Source: Lactarius indigo
Taxonomy: Eukaryota; Basidiomycota; Agaricomycetes; Russulales; Russulaceae
Assembly (NCBI GenBank): GCA_025766275.1
Contig: JAFKAC010000024.1
Span: forward strand, 496,001-560,000
DNA length: 64,000 bases
Reading direction: 5' to 3'
Part shown: positions 34,266-43,908 of the stretch, piece after piece
Layout of the letters: each line of letters starts with the position of its first letter
Numbering within the stretch: position 1 is the first letter of the stretch
Notes under the pieces: generated by a model
Told to the model about the DNA's origin: nothing
The model's input: only the letters and a program-made list of their open reading frames with translations
Databases searched by the model: none
Made by a program: the position numbers and the translations under genes

Positions 34266-35160
34266 GTCAATGTGCTTGTTGACCGTTGAACGTCCTCATG
34301 CATGAGCATTCGTGGGTAGAGGGGGGATACGGGAGTAGGGGAGGAAGGGTTAAGAGCTTAGCAGTCTGGAGCGAAAGTGATTGAGAGAGACCCTAAGACA
34401 CAATAGGAAGTCGATCGCGTTGCGAATATGTGGGAAGGGGAGGAGGAACGAAGATGAGTCGAGGAGGAAATCGGTCGAAGCTTTCACGGGGACGCGTAAA
34501 ACCATCCATGCGAAGTCGGGAGATTACGAGAGCAGTAGAAAAGCTAATAAGGAACTTTTCGAGTTTGGAAACACCTAGCCAAAAGTTAATGACAACACTC
34601 GCGAAGTTGAGACAGAGTTTTGGTCTTGAGGGAAACGAAAGAGAAATGAACGCGAAGACAATAAGTCGGGTGCCTTTGTTCTAGACCCGAGCTGATGAGC
34701 AGTTGATTCACATAAGGAGAACAGGGGAAATCGAGTGTGGAATTGGACGCGAACACCGAAGCCTTGTATACACCCGGTCAGTACCTAAGGTCAAACGAGT
34801 CAAAATGTGTGAGGAGAAACATCGTAGTAGGGGGAAAGTAAACAAAAAGTCCATGATAGAGGAAAAGTCGACGAACAAAACCACGCTGCCAACGCGAGGC
34901 AGGAAACGCAAGCCCTAAGTAAAATGGGAGTCGGTAAATGGTACGGCATGGCCAAACGATGGCACTGGTGATGACGAAGGCGCGCGCTAATAGTTCATGG
35001 GAACTTCAAGAAGAATATGGGCGCGTCTGTGCCCGAGATAGAGAGCGCGAGACTAGAATGATCCAACGAAAGAAAATGTTTGAGGAGACGACAGTATGAT
35101 GTCGATCTGCCGAGGGTCTGACGATGGCAGAAGAGATGGGGATACGACGAGGCAAGGGAC
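34266..35160. repeat. Spacer 2 of the segmental duplication
   Basis: This is colinear with 31693-32689 until about 35160, where similarity stops. It has no gene. Confidence 0.7.
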
Positions 35161-35404
35161 GGCAAATTCCCAGGCTGATGAGGGAAAGGTGAACTGAGAC
35201 GATGCGAAGTGAGACGAGCAAGTCAGTGGCATAGAAGAGAGAGTCCGAGGACTGCCCGAGGGTAGCACGCGGCGGTCCGATGGTTCCAAGTTGGCCGAAA
35301 CCTCGCCGAAACGGGCAGAAATTGTAGATTCCGAGGCGGAGGAAGGCCCTTACACTGTTTCGAATGTTGCTTCGTGTTGGGCGTCCAGTCACGCTTCCTC
35401 TGGC
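35161..35404. other. Unassigned DNA between spacer 2 and the LINE
   Basis: No feature recognised. Confidence 0.4.
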
Positions 35405-36245
35405 TTTTTTTTTTTTTTTTTCAATCGATTTTATTCTGGGGCAGTACGTAATACAAAGCCGGTCTCCAGTCGCCAATATGCAATAGGAAGTTATGAGACG
35501 TAGTGTAAGCCGAGACTCACGTGCGGTCGAGTATGGTAAATAGTCGAAACTAGAAGTCACCTCCCAGAGGCAGACGGTCAGGGTCAAAGTAAGTTACGTC
35601 AGCATGCAGTCGCCAGAGCACGAGGGCGCCAAGGTGCGTAGGCAGCGACTGAGCGTTGGAGGAAAAGGCATAGTTGAATAGGGAGGATGTTGAAGATATC
35701 CAGCGCCGTGGTGCGGTTAGATAGGTAGTGCTCGAAGTTTTGTTGTCAGGGCTTATGAAAGCGGGGGCAACAGTGGATAATGTGGGTAAAAGAGTTTTCT
35801 ACCCCGCACATTGGGCACAGGGCTTCGGAAAGGGGGAGGTCGGGGCGGTGCGAAAGAGTGTAATCGGAAGTGAACAAGTGAAGAGTGGCGAGTTGCATGG
35901 CAGTGGCATGTGCACGACGGTTGATTGGCACATAATTGTCACTGGGCTTTTTTGGGGGTATGGCGGCCAGCCATAGTTGGTGGTTACGTCCGTTGGGTGG
36001 TTGTGTGGGGTCGATGGAATGGCCATAGGCACGGGGGTGATTGGGTTTACTGATGGTGCGGCGCCTGTGATGACTCACTGTCACTCGACAGGGGGTCACG
36101 ACGAAGGCAGAGACTGGGGGCTGAGAGGGTGTGGAGAAGAGATGCTCGACGACAGAAGAACACAAGATTCGCTCTTGGCTCAGTAGAGAAGTAGTGGCAC
36201 GCGAAGAGCGGGGCACTCAAAGGAGCTGTGAGGCAAGAGGGAGGA
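35405..36245 (-). mobile_element. 5'-truncated LINE (non-LTR retrotransposon) 3' end
   Basis: On the minus strand the sequence ends in 17 A residues (35405-35421), preceded by AATAAA at 35430-35435: a retroposed poly(A) end. Upstream, a frame (36216-35746) encodes INRRAHATAMQLATLHLFTS and LCPMCGVENSFTHIIHCCP. This CxxC..H..H.C arrangement is typical of the region after the reverse transcriptase/RNase H of fungal LINEs. The frame ends early and no RT motifs are present. The left side of the element is cut off by the Gy4 LTR at 36246. Confidence 0.65.
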
Positions 36246-36714
36246 TGTCACAAGTGGACAGTCTGAGGGACTGTCCGTAGAATTGCACCAGCTTATATAC
36301 TACAGAGGATGGTCTGTGCGTAGGTTTAGGGCAGGCTTAGGGCCCACCCACGGGTGCTGCGCAGTACTGCGCAAAGGAACATTCTAGAGACATCTAACAA
36401 TAGAGTCCAATCAGAAGAGGTTTAAACATGGAACGACTGCGCCGCAGTCAATGGCGCAATCTTGCGTCAGGATGGCGTGATTCCGCAGTCAATGCAGGTA
36501 ATCCTGAGGAGTGGTAGCTTGGTTGATTATCTTCGTTGATTGATCAACAATCAACTGTTGATAAGTACACGTGCACCCACACGTGGCTTGAGAGACGTGA
36601 CTGATCACGTGACAGATCACGTGATCGTTTGAGAACAGAATTCAAACTCCGATACGGAATTCCCCTTTAGGAAGGTGATTACATAAGACCGGGCCGTCGC
36701 GGACCGGTCCTAAG
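36246..36714 (-). repeat. Gy4 3' LTR, distal part (split by Gy1)
   Basis: On the minus strand this continues the LTR that begins at 44411 (TGTCACGAACC) and ends in TTGTGACA at 36246; the two pieces sum to about 506 bp. TATATAAG (36292-36299) precedes an inverted repeat GGACAGTC/GACTGTCC (36256-36276) by about the distance expected for a transcription start. The start TGTCA and end TGACA match. Confidence 0.7.
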
Positions 36715-37164
36715 TGTAATGTCGTCACGACGTTAGCTCGACCTGAGCTCGATAAGGCGACTTAGCTGATCACGCTTTTAAAGGCATATGGCTCGAAGGC
36801 GGGTTCTAGATGTACGCAGACACTAGGATCTTGGTGACGGCGTTCCTTCTCTATAAGGACGCGACAGAAAGGGGAGAGACGAGAAGAGGCAAGAAGTGAC
36901 GATTGAAGAAGACCAAGATGGCGTGTCTTGGTCTTCTACGACTATCTTAAATACAGGAAGAGCAGGCTTTCAAGCGCTGCTATGAGTCACCGTATTGTAG
37001 CGTCCAACGTATCGCGTAAGTACCGCAATCCTAATACTACTACTACCTGTACTAGGATCGAGTCATCCCTAACTCCTATCGTAAACTCCGTGTCCGTGAC
37101 TAATATACCTTACAGCCGTAGTCACAACCGGTACAGTAAGGGTTCAATGTGCAGAACCGTGACA
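36715..37164 (-). repeat. Gy1 3' LTR
   Basis: 450 bp, nearly identical to 43921-44370. Confidence 0.93.
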
Positions 37165-37194
37165 TCACCCTCCTTCCAGCGTGAGACCCCAGAC

Positions 37195-40100
37195 TCACCA
37201 AAAGTCCCGCGCCGTCCACGTGGATTGTTCGTCGCTGATCCTCTCAAATACGTTGGCCCTCTCGAGCCGATAAATGCAGTCCCTCTTGTCGTCCCTCGCC
37301 GACAGCCGCATAGCCTGGAGTTGGCGGATGCGGGCTGAGAGCCGCTCTTCTTCGTATGCGGCCGCACGGTAACGTGTTACTTCCACTGTCAGGGACTCGT
37401 CCCCGATGCGGTTCAGTGCACGATCCGTGATCTTGTCCGAGGCGAGGATGACCAAGTCCTCGTGGGCGATGAAGGCGCGTCCCGCAGCCGATAGCATCGG
37501 GTGAGCGTAGAGGGGTTTGCCGTAAAGGTGGGGGGAGCCGGGAATAAGTCCTAGCACAAAAGGGTTCGCACCTCCAACGATTTGTACGTGACTGGCGTTC
37601 CTCTCTACGCCGTCGGGTCCGGTGATGGGGAAGTGAACGTAATGGGGCTGTCGATTCGCCCGGAACCCTTCAGGCGCAAGGACCTGCGCAGGGTCGTCGT
37701 CGTGCGTAATGGGGGTGTGAAATGCGACGCCGGGCAATCGCACACGTCCTCGAGACATGGTGGTTCCGTCGGTGTGGACGAGCCATGGGGTGATTCGGGG
37801 ATTAGTAGGGTGGCTGTGCGTTCGAAGGAGGGGGTGTCTGACTGGGTAGTAATCCTCGTCGTCAGCGTGAGCTTCGTCGTGAGGGAGCGTTGCCTGCGCT
37901 GCCGCAACTCGCTCAATCTCTTCTGCGCCAAGCGCAACTGTTCGTCGGCCCACTCCTTCGCCACTCTCCGCCAATCCTCCGCTGCTTCTAACTCCTGTTG
38001 GGTCTTCGAGGGGACGATCGGCAGGGAGAATTCCCCGCGTGCCGATGAGGTCGTCACCTGGGGGAATGACGGCGATGGGTTCTCGATTGCCGTTGTCGTC
38101 TCGGAAGATGTGAGGGACGGCATGCTGCTGCTCGTCGTCGGGCTGGTGAGTCGGGTCGGGGAACCTCTGTAAGACATTAGCCCATTCTTGAGCGGTGATA
38201 TGCCCCGCTCGCATGTTTGCAGGTGTGTACGGAGTGAGCTGGACCTGTTGAACCACGGTTTCTTCGTCGTCTTCGATGAGGTTGGCGGTGTCTTGTGCGA
38301 CTTGGTCGAGGAGGATCGCCGTGGTGACATGTCTGAGAGGAGAGGTGGGCATAGACGTAGAGGCGGATCGAAGGTAGGAGTGATACTCTCCCTGGCACTC
38401 CTTGTCCTCGCTTTTAAGTCTTTGTACGGCTGTTCGGGCCGTTTGATATGCCTCTATTGCTTCCGGGGCAAAGACATCGTCCTTATCGACCCACTGATTC
38501 TCCGAGTCAGGGTACCCCTTCCATTTGATGAGATATTGGAGCTTCTTGCGGCGGCCGAAGTGCCGTGAGTCCAGAACGGCCTCAACTTCATATTCTTCTT
38601 CCCCTTCCACAAGATCCGGCGGCGGTCGAGGGAAATTTTCACCATGCATGGTCGTGCTTTTGTATGGCGTGAGAAGATCTATGTGAAACACCGGATGGAT
38701 ACTCCACTGTGTGGGAAGTTCGAGGCGGTAATTGTATGGGGACATCACCTGAACGACTTTAAAAGGGCCGTGGCGTCGCGCCGCAAGTTTTGCTGTAGGT
38801 TGATTGGTTCGAAGGTGTTTTCCTTCTAACCACACTTGGTCGCCTATTTGATATTTCGGGGTGTCTCGGTGTTTCACCCAGCTGTCCTGGGCCCTCTTGA
38901 TAAGGGTCTGGGCCAGCTGTCGCGCTTCCTTAAGCTGCGTGAGTCGGGTAATGACATTTGGAATGGGAGAGGGCTTATCCGTCCAATCGGCAGTCGGGTT
39001 GTAGCCCATAAGTAGCATAAACGGGGATTGTTTCGTGTGCTCATGGGGCCAGTTGTTGTGAGCGAATTCCGCTATGGGGAGGTAGGCTGCCCAGTTATCT
39101 TGCCGCTCGTTAGCCCAAAATCGCAGATATTGTTCCAACCACTGATTGGTTCGTTCCGATTGTCCATCCGTCCGTGGGTGATACGCCGTTGAAATGTTCT
39201 GTTTGATGCCCAGGATTCGGCATATTTCCTTGGTGAACTTGGATGTAAACCGAGGGTCGCGGTCACTGATAATTTTGCGTGGTAATCCGAATCGTTTGAA
39301 AACATGACTGACGTACAGGATGGCGGTTTCCTCTGCCATAATTTCTTCGTTGCACGGGATGAATATTGACGCCTTACTGCAGTCGTGGTCTGTGATGGTG
39401 AGGATGCTGTCATAAGATTGGGACGCTGGTAGCTTGGTAATGAAGTCCAACGCGATAGTGTGAAAGGGGGGAGCGTCCGTTATTGTAGTGATGGGGTGTA
39501 GTGGCGCGCGGGTCGGCCTTGTATTGACCTTGTTCCGTTGGCAGTCGGCGCATCCTGCCACATATTCGTATACATCCCGCCGAAGGCGCGGCCACCAGTA
39601 GTGTCGTTCGACGATCCGCTGTGTTCTACTGATGCCGGGGTGTCCGTGAACGGGCAGATCGTGATGGTCGTGTATTATGGCGCGGTATGTGGTCATCGGT
39701 CCAGTAATTACCAACTTTCCGTCCTTATACCACTCTCCTTCAATTTGCTTCAGCTGGTGGGCGTCGACCCACGCTTTGATGGTGGTTGGATCCTGGGTTT
39801 GTCTCGGTTGTTGTAACAGTGGGTGTGTTTCCGAGACGCGCGCGGCATTAGCGGCTCGTACAAAAACTTCTGGAGGTAGGACGACCACACCTTGGTTATT
39901 GTCTTCTCCCTGGTTGTAGTCTGGCCGTCTGGACAGGGCATCCGCCCTGCCGTTGTTTTTGCCCTTGATGTGATGGATCTCGAAGTCGTATTCCATCAAC
40001 TCTAGCACTTCTCGAGCGACCCTTCGGCTGATCTTTTGCGGAGTTCTCCAGTATTGGAGGTTGAGGTGGTCGGAGAATATCTTGATTTTGTGTGGGGATC

Positions 40101-42006
40101 CTGCAAGTAGGGGCCTCCAGTGCCGAAGGGCCTTGACGATGGCGAGAAGTTCCAAGTCGTAGATATCATAATTTCGCTCGGCTTCGTTGAGCGTTGCCGA
40201 GTAGTATCCTATTGGGTGCTTGCGACCGTCATTTTTCTTCTGCAGGAGTACCGCACCTACCGCGAATCCCGACGCATCGACTTCCAGTTCGAACTGTTCC
40301 TGTAAGTTAGGGTGTGCCAGCACGGGTTCTTCGGTCACAAGACGTTTGAGGGTTTTGAATGTGCGGTCTTCGTCATCTCCCCATTTCCACTCGGTATCCT
40401 TTCTCGTCAATCGGTTGAGTGGTCGTGCGTGAGTTGCGAAACCTCGGATGAAGAGGCGGTAAAAGTTACAAAACCCCAAAAATGATCGTACGTCCTTGAC
40501 TTTGGTCGGCGTTGGCCAGTCCCTGATGCCACAGACTTTTACCGGGTCCATACGTGTTACCCCCTTTTCAAGGATTACCCCCAGGTAATCCATCCGAGGT
40601 TGGTGAAACAGGCACTTCTCGAGCTTGAAATAAAGGTCGTGGTCCTGGGCGACGCGAAGGACATCCGTGACTGCTGCAACGTGGTCGGCGGATGTAGAAC
40701 CTTCGCGCGTGGCGATGCCGATGTCGTCCATGTAGACCCGAATAATTGTGCCCTGAAGCTCATGCTTGGCAATGGTGTCGCGGTAGATATGGTTCATCAT
40801 AGTTTGGAATGTTGCCGGTGAGTTGGTGAGCCCGAAGAACATGACTGTTGGTTCAAAGAGTCCGAACTTGGTTTTGAATGCGGCCTTCTCCTGGTCGCCA
40901 TCTCGTATGCGGATATTATTGTACCCCCAGCGAATATCGAGTTTTGTATAGATGTAGGCGTTGCTAAGGTCGTAGATGAGGTCTTGGATCAGGGGGAGTG
41001 GGTATTGATTGCGTATGGTGTGTGAATTGATGACGCGATAGTCCTGCACGGGGCGTAGCTTTCCATCCTTCTTTTTAACGAAGAAGAATGACGATGCGTA
41101 CGGGGAGATTGAGGGGCGAAGATACCCTTGTTGAAGCTTTTCGTCCAAGAACTCCTTGAGTTTCCCTTCTTCCTCCTGCGTCAGCGGGTATATCTTGCAG
41201 TCGATTGCGGAGGGTGTGCCGGGCTTAAAGTCGATTGCGTGATCCCATGGTCGGGCAGGGGGAAATCGTTGAGATGCTTCTTCGCTGAAGAGCTTCTGAA
41301 AAGCTTGATATACCGCCGGCAGTTCTGTAGGTTTCTCCTCCGTTTTTGCCTTGATGGCCAATTCGGTAGACGTAGTTGCCCGCAAATACGTGTCTTCTTC
41401 GTCCATCTCCAGGATGATTGCTTCCTTTTGTTCGTCAGTGAGGGCGGACGCGATAACAGTGTGACGGTTCAGACTGTCCTGCGTACTAATCACGATGGGC
41501 ATGACGTCCTCATGTATGACCGCGTCTCTCCAATTGATGGTTGGTTCGTATGTCGCTAACCAGGGATATCCCAGAACGATATCCTCGCTTCCGAGGTCTG
41601 TGATAAGGAAACGCATGGTCCTGTGATACCCTTTGGCGTATACATCTAAGTCGGTGAAGTGAGTGATAGACCCAGCTTTGTTTTCGGTATTATCTATATT
41701 CCAAATTTTTCGCGGCTGGATCAAGGGTTGGGTACCTATACCCATTCTTGCTGCGAAGTTGGGATGCATGAAGTTGTCGGTGGCTCCGGAGTCCACCAAT
41801 GCTCTTATGTCGGCCATTCGGTAATTCGTGTGAATCGAGACTGGAATTCGAAGGGAACGAAAGCGCGTCATGATTACAGAATTACAATTTAAAGCCCTCA
41901 CCCAGGCCGATGGGTTCAGGCGCTCCGAAAACCCTCCTTTCCCCATAAGTCCTGCAGTATCAAGTCTTTTACTTCGTCTGGTGCGTTTGCGACTCCGGTG
42001 AGCCAT
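37195..42006 (-). CDS. pol: Gy1 Pol polyprotein (PR-RT-RNase H-integrase-chromodomain plus C-terminal extension)
   Basis: The open frame is 1603 codons, overlaps gag by about 90 nt in the -1 frame, and is probably entered at the heptamer 41934-41928. Order: protease VDSGATDNF (residue 72), RT with VYMDDIGIAT (424-433), RNase H (FELEVDASG, DLELLAIVKA, FSDHLNL, GRADALS), integrase zinc finger (C819, C822), catalytic D854, D915 and E951, and chromodomain YEVEAVLDSRHF...IKWKGYPDSENQW (about 1139-1187). About 410 residues follow, ending in a coiled-coil (ARIRQLQAMRLSA). That tail has FVLGLIPGS and LYGKPLYAHP blocks that Gy2 and Gy3 share. Chromodomains steer integration to marked chromatin. Confidence 0.93.
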   Translation of the reverse strand: MAHRSRKRTRRSKRLDTAGLMGKGGFSERLNPSAWVRALNCNSVIMTRFRSLRIPVSIHTNYRMADIRALVDSGATDNFMHPNFAARMGIGTQPLIQPRKIWNIDNTENKAGSITHFTDLDVYAKGYHRTMRFLITDLGSEDIVLGYPWLATYEPTINWRDAVIHEDVMPIVISTQDSLNRHTVIASALTDEQKEAIILEMDEEDTYLRATTSTELAIKAKTEEKPTELPAVYQAFQKLFSEEASQRFPPARPWDHAIDFKPGTPSAIDCKIYPLTQEEEGKLKEFLDEKLQQGYLRPSISPYASSFFFVKKKDGKLRPVQDYRVINSHTIRNQYPLPLIQDLIYDLSNAYIYTKLDIRWGYNNIRIRDGDQEKAAFKTKFGLFEPTVMFFGLTNSPATFQTMMNHIYRDTIAKHELQGTIIRVYMDDIGIATREGSTSADHVAAVTDVLRVAQDHDLYFKLEKCLFHQPRMDYLGVILEKGVTRMDPVKVCGIRDWPTPTKVKDVRSFLGFCNFYRLFIRGFATHARPLNRLTRKDTEWKWGDDEDRTFKTLKRLVTEEPVLAHPNLQEQFELEVDASGFAVGAVLLQKKNDGRKHPIGYYSATLNEAERNYDIYDLELLAIVKALRHWRPLLAGSPHKIKIFSDHLNLQYWRTPQKISRRVAREVLELMEYDFEIHHIKGKNNGRADALSRRPDYNQGEDNNQGVVVLPPEVFVRAANAARVSETHPLLQQPRQTQDPTTIKAWVDAHQLKQIEGEWYKDGKLVITGPMTTYRAIIHDHHDLPVHGHPGISRTQRIVERHYWWPRLRRDVYEYVAGCADCQRNKVNTRPTRAPLHPITTITDAPPFHTIALDFITKLPASQSYDSILTITDHDCSKASIFIPCNEEIMAEETAILYVSHVFKRFGLPRKIISDRDPRFTSKFTKEICRILGIKQNISTAYHPRTDGQSERTNQWLEQYLRFWANERQDNWAAYLPIAEFAHNNWPHEHTKQSPFMLLMGYNPTADWTDKPSPIPNVITRLTQLKEARQLAQTLIKRAQDSWVKHRDTPKYQIGDQVWLEGKHLRTNQPTAKLAARRHGPFKVVQVMSPYNYRLELPTQWSIHPVFHIDLLTPYKSTTMHGENFPRPPPDLVEGEEEYEVEAVLDSRHFGRRKKLQYLIKWKGYPDSENQWVDKDDVFAPEAIEAYQTARTAVQRLKSEDKECQGEYHSYLRSASTSMPTSPLRHVTTAILLDQVAQDTANLIEDDEETVVQQVQLTPYTPANMRAGHITAQEWANVLQRFPDPTHQPDDEQQHAVPHIFRDDNGNREPIAVIPPGDDLIGTRGILPADRPLEDPTGVRSSGGLAESGEGVGRRTVALGAEEIERVAAAQATLPHDEAHADDEDYYPVRHPLLRTHSHPTNPRITPWLVHTDGTTMSRGRVRLPGVAFHTPITHDDDPAQVLAPEGFRANRQPHYVHFPITGPDGVERNASHVQIVGGANPFVLGLIPGSPHLYGKPLYAHPMLSAAGRAFIAHEDLVILASDKITDRALNRIGDESLTVEVTRYRAAAYEEERLSARIRQLQAMRLSARDDKRDCIYRLERANVFERISDEQSTWTARDFW
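37605..38330 (-). CDS. Gy1 overprinted ORF in the +1 frame of pol
   Basis: ATG 38330 opens a 241-codon frame inside the C-terminal extension of pol. It is Ser/Thr/Arg-rich with a helical segment (AAEDWRRVAKEWADEQLRLA) and ends LRLKGSGRIDSPITF...SPSPDP. Gy2 has a frame of identical length at the same offset from the pol start (3676 nt). Gy3 has a longer one in the same +1 phase with W..A..W..EQL..A and LKGSG.I..PITF conserved. Expression and function are unknown. Confidence 0.5.
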   Translation of the reverse strand: MSPRRSSSTKSHKTPPTSSKTTKKPWFNRSSSLRTHLQTCERGISPLKNGLMSYRGSPTRLTSPTTSSSMPSLTSSETTTAIENPSPSFPQVTTSSARGEFSLPIVPSKTQQELEAAEDWRRVAKEWADEQLRLAQKRLSELRQRRQRSLTTKLTLTTRITTQSDTPSFERTATLLIPESPHGSSTPTEPPCLEDVCDCPASHFTPPLRTTTTLRRSLRLKGSGRIDSPITFTSPSPDPTA

Positions 42007-43898
42007 TCCTTGGCGTGCTCCTCCGCTGTTTTACTAGTGGAGGCAGCCTGTATTTGGGCTGGTGGCGGTTCTTGCGTATAGTAATCGGTTTCTGTTGCGC
42101 GCATGTTCGAAGGTCCTGTGTTTTGCGTCTGCCACTGCCGTGGTTGTCTGGGATGGGGACAGTTGCGTGAGAGGTGACCCGGTGCGTTGCAATTATAACA
42201 TAGTACTGTCCTGAGATCTCGTCGCGATCCCCCTCTACCTCGTCCTCTCACCCCCGGTCCTCCTCTCGGTGGGAAGGGAGGTTGGTTCGTATATGGTGGT
42301 TTGCCATAATCGATCTCCTCTGACCCTGCCAACCGTGCTTTTGTTCGGTCGGCCGAGGTATCCATTGCCCAAGGGTTTGCGAGGTTTTGCGGGACAGTCC
42401 ACCCGGCATTGCCTGCCTTTTTTGGCTTCGTGTCTTTGTACTCATCCACTCTTGCTCGAATATGGATGTAGTTGCGTTGCCGACGGAGTGTCGCTCGCTT
42501 CCACTCGTCGAAGGTTTCTGGTTCGTCTAGATCGTAGGTCTTCTCGTATAGTTTCTTAGGTAGCCCCTTGGTAAATAGGTCGATGGTCTGGGGGTCGTTA
42601 AGGCGATAGCCCGCTTTTCTGGCGGCTTCTTCGAATTCGTTGACGTATTTGTCGATATCCCCATCGACCATTTTAAGCCCCTTTCTCAACAGGGCTTGAG
42701 CTTGTTCTCGTTCGAGGGTATTGACGAACCTTTGGTTGAAACCCTCTGCTACTGCATTCCACAAATCCCTCGTATGTTGATCGATCCCTCGCTGTATTTG
42801 TCGGTTGAGCCATTTGAGGTATGAGAGCACCCATTCGCTGACTGATACCCCCTTGATGTAGGAGAGGAAGAGGAGGCATCGTCGATAGTCATTGCGCATA
42901 ACGGGGGTATCGAGGTTCATGCCCCAGTATACGTGCCATTGCGTGAGGAATGAGTCGACCTTAGTGCGATCTCCGTCAAAGATAGTGGGAGGTTCACCGG
43001 TTAGTTTCTCGTGTCCTCCTCCACCTCCGCCTGGTGGGCCTCCTCCACCTGGCAGGCCCCCTCCTCCGCCTGGCGGGTTATTTGGAATGTCTGGTGGGCC
43101 CCCTCCTCCTCCCGGTCGTCGGGGAAAGTCGTCTCTGGGTGGTCCTCCCCATCCTGGTGGAGGGTCTAGTGGTACTCCTCGTCTTCCCCCTTCTCCTGAT
43201 GGAGGGTCCCCTTGATCTGGCCCGATGGCTCGGAAGATCGCTGCGTCGTCCGCAGTCATGCGATGCCCTGTTTCAGGGTTGATGGGCATAAGGTTTCGTT
43301 GTGACTCTTGTCTGATTGCTTCGGCTGCTTCTTGCGCCACTTGTTCTCTAACGATCACGATTTCTTCGGCTGTCATGGTGGTAGTTGCCATTCCTGCCGC
43401 CGGTGATCGTACGTGAATGACTTCTGGCTGGTCTGAAATATGGAGAGACTCAGCTTGTTGGATGGTATATTGTTCAATAGGTCCGACACTTGCGGGTCGA
43501 TTTTCTTCACTTTGCTCGTCCTCCTCAGTTTCTTCACTGACTGCTTCTCCAGTAGAGTGTTCTCGTAATTGGCCGTCAATGGGCCCCCAGTCGGCTCGTG
43601 AGTTGAGCTCACGCGCGTCGATGTCGCACTGGTACTGTCTCCCTGCTGGTCTTGTGACGTCCCAACGATGATCTATGGGGTTCCACGTAACCTCTACCCA
43701 ACACAAATGGTCGAAATTAAACTCAACGGGTCGGAACCTCATAGGTCCGTTAAACTCGACAAAATATCCCGTTTCGTCTCCTCGGTCTCTCCACCGGGCT
43801 GCTCCCAGGAATCGGGTTGGTACGTTGCGGTCTCCTCTTCGCTCCAAGTAGTAGGGACGAAAGTTCGTCCACTGGTCTCGGGTATTGACAGTCGCCAC
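41916..43898 (-). CDS. gag: Gy1 Gag polyprotein
   Basis: The frame is taken from the GTG at 43898, the conserved position in all three gypsy elements; no ATG precedes it in the inferred RNA. The N-terminal domain (TRDQWTNFRPYYLERRGDRN) is unlike standard Gag starts. A long Gly/Pro linker leads to a capsid-like domain (FLTQWHVYWGMNLDTPVMRN to TFDEWKRATLRRQRNYI) and a CCHC knuckle CYNCNAPGHLSRNC. The stop at 41916 is read past by a -1 shift at 41934-41928 into pol. Met53 exists here only because ACG became ATG relative to Gy2. The next Met, at 43391, is the conserved alternative start (MATTTM). Confidence 0.85.
   Translation of the reverse strand: MATVNTRDQWTNFRPYYLERRGDRNVPTRFLGAARWRDRGDETGYFVEFNGPMRFRPVEFNFDHLCWVEVTWNPIDHRWDVTRPAGRQYQCDIDARELNSRADWGPIDGQLREHSTGEAVSEETEEDEQSEENRPASVGPIEQYTIQQAESLHISDQPEVIHVRSPAAGMATTTMTAEEIVIVREQVAQEAAEAIRQESQRNLMPINPETGHRMTADDAAIFRAIGPDQGDPPSGEGGRRGVPLDPPPGWGGPPRDDFPRRPGGGGGPPDIPNNPPGGGGGLPGGGGPPGGGGGGHEKLTGEPPTIFDGDRTKVDSFLTQWHVYWGMNLDTPVMRNDYRRCLLFLSYIKGVSVSEWVLSYLKWLNRQIQRGIDQHTRDLWNAVAEGFNQRFVNTLEREQAQALLRKGLKMVDGDIDKYVNEFEEAARKAGYRLNDPQTIDLFTKGLPKKLYEKTYDLDEPETFDEWKRATLRRQRNYIHIRARVDEYKDTKPKKAGNAGWTVPQNLANPWAMDTSADRTKARLAGSEEIDYGKPPYTNQPPFPPRGGPGVRGRGRGGSRRDLRTVLCYNCNAPGHLSRNCPHPRQPRQWQTQNTGPSNMRATETDYYTQEPPPAQIQAASTSKTAEEHAKEWLTGVANAPDEVKDLILQDLWGKEGFRSA
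41928..41934 (-). promoter_or_regulatory. -1 ribosomal frameshift heptamer, Gy1 gag/pol
   Basis: GGGTTTT in gag phase (G GGT TTT). It is followed by ACCCATCGGCCTGGGTGAGG, which can form a short hairpin and is identical in Gy2 and Gy3. Confidence 0.7.
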
Positions 43899-43908
43899 GA
43901 TTAGAATA

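Noticed and set aside
36928..37338. 136-residue frame in the Gy1 LTR region (also 44134-44373, and 66-residue frames in the Gy2 LTRs)
   Set aside because: These lie in LTR sequence and are duplicated only because the LTRs are. They have no start context or conservation beyond the repeat.
37582..38172. Plus-strand open frame opposite Gy1 pol (and the counterparts 56856-57527 minus in Gy2 and 48044-48727 plus in Gy3)
   Set aside because: They are antisense to doubly coding DNA and have no recognisable features. Their openness follows from the composition of the two sense frames.
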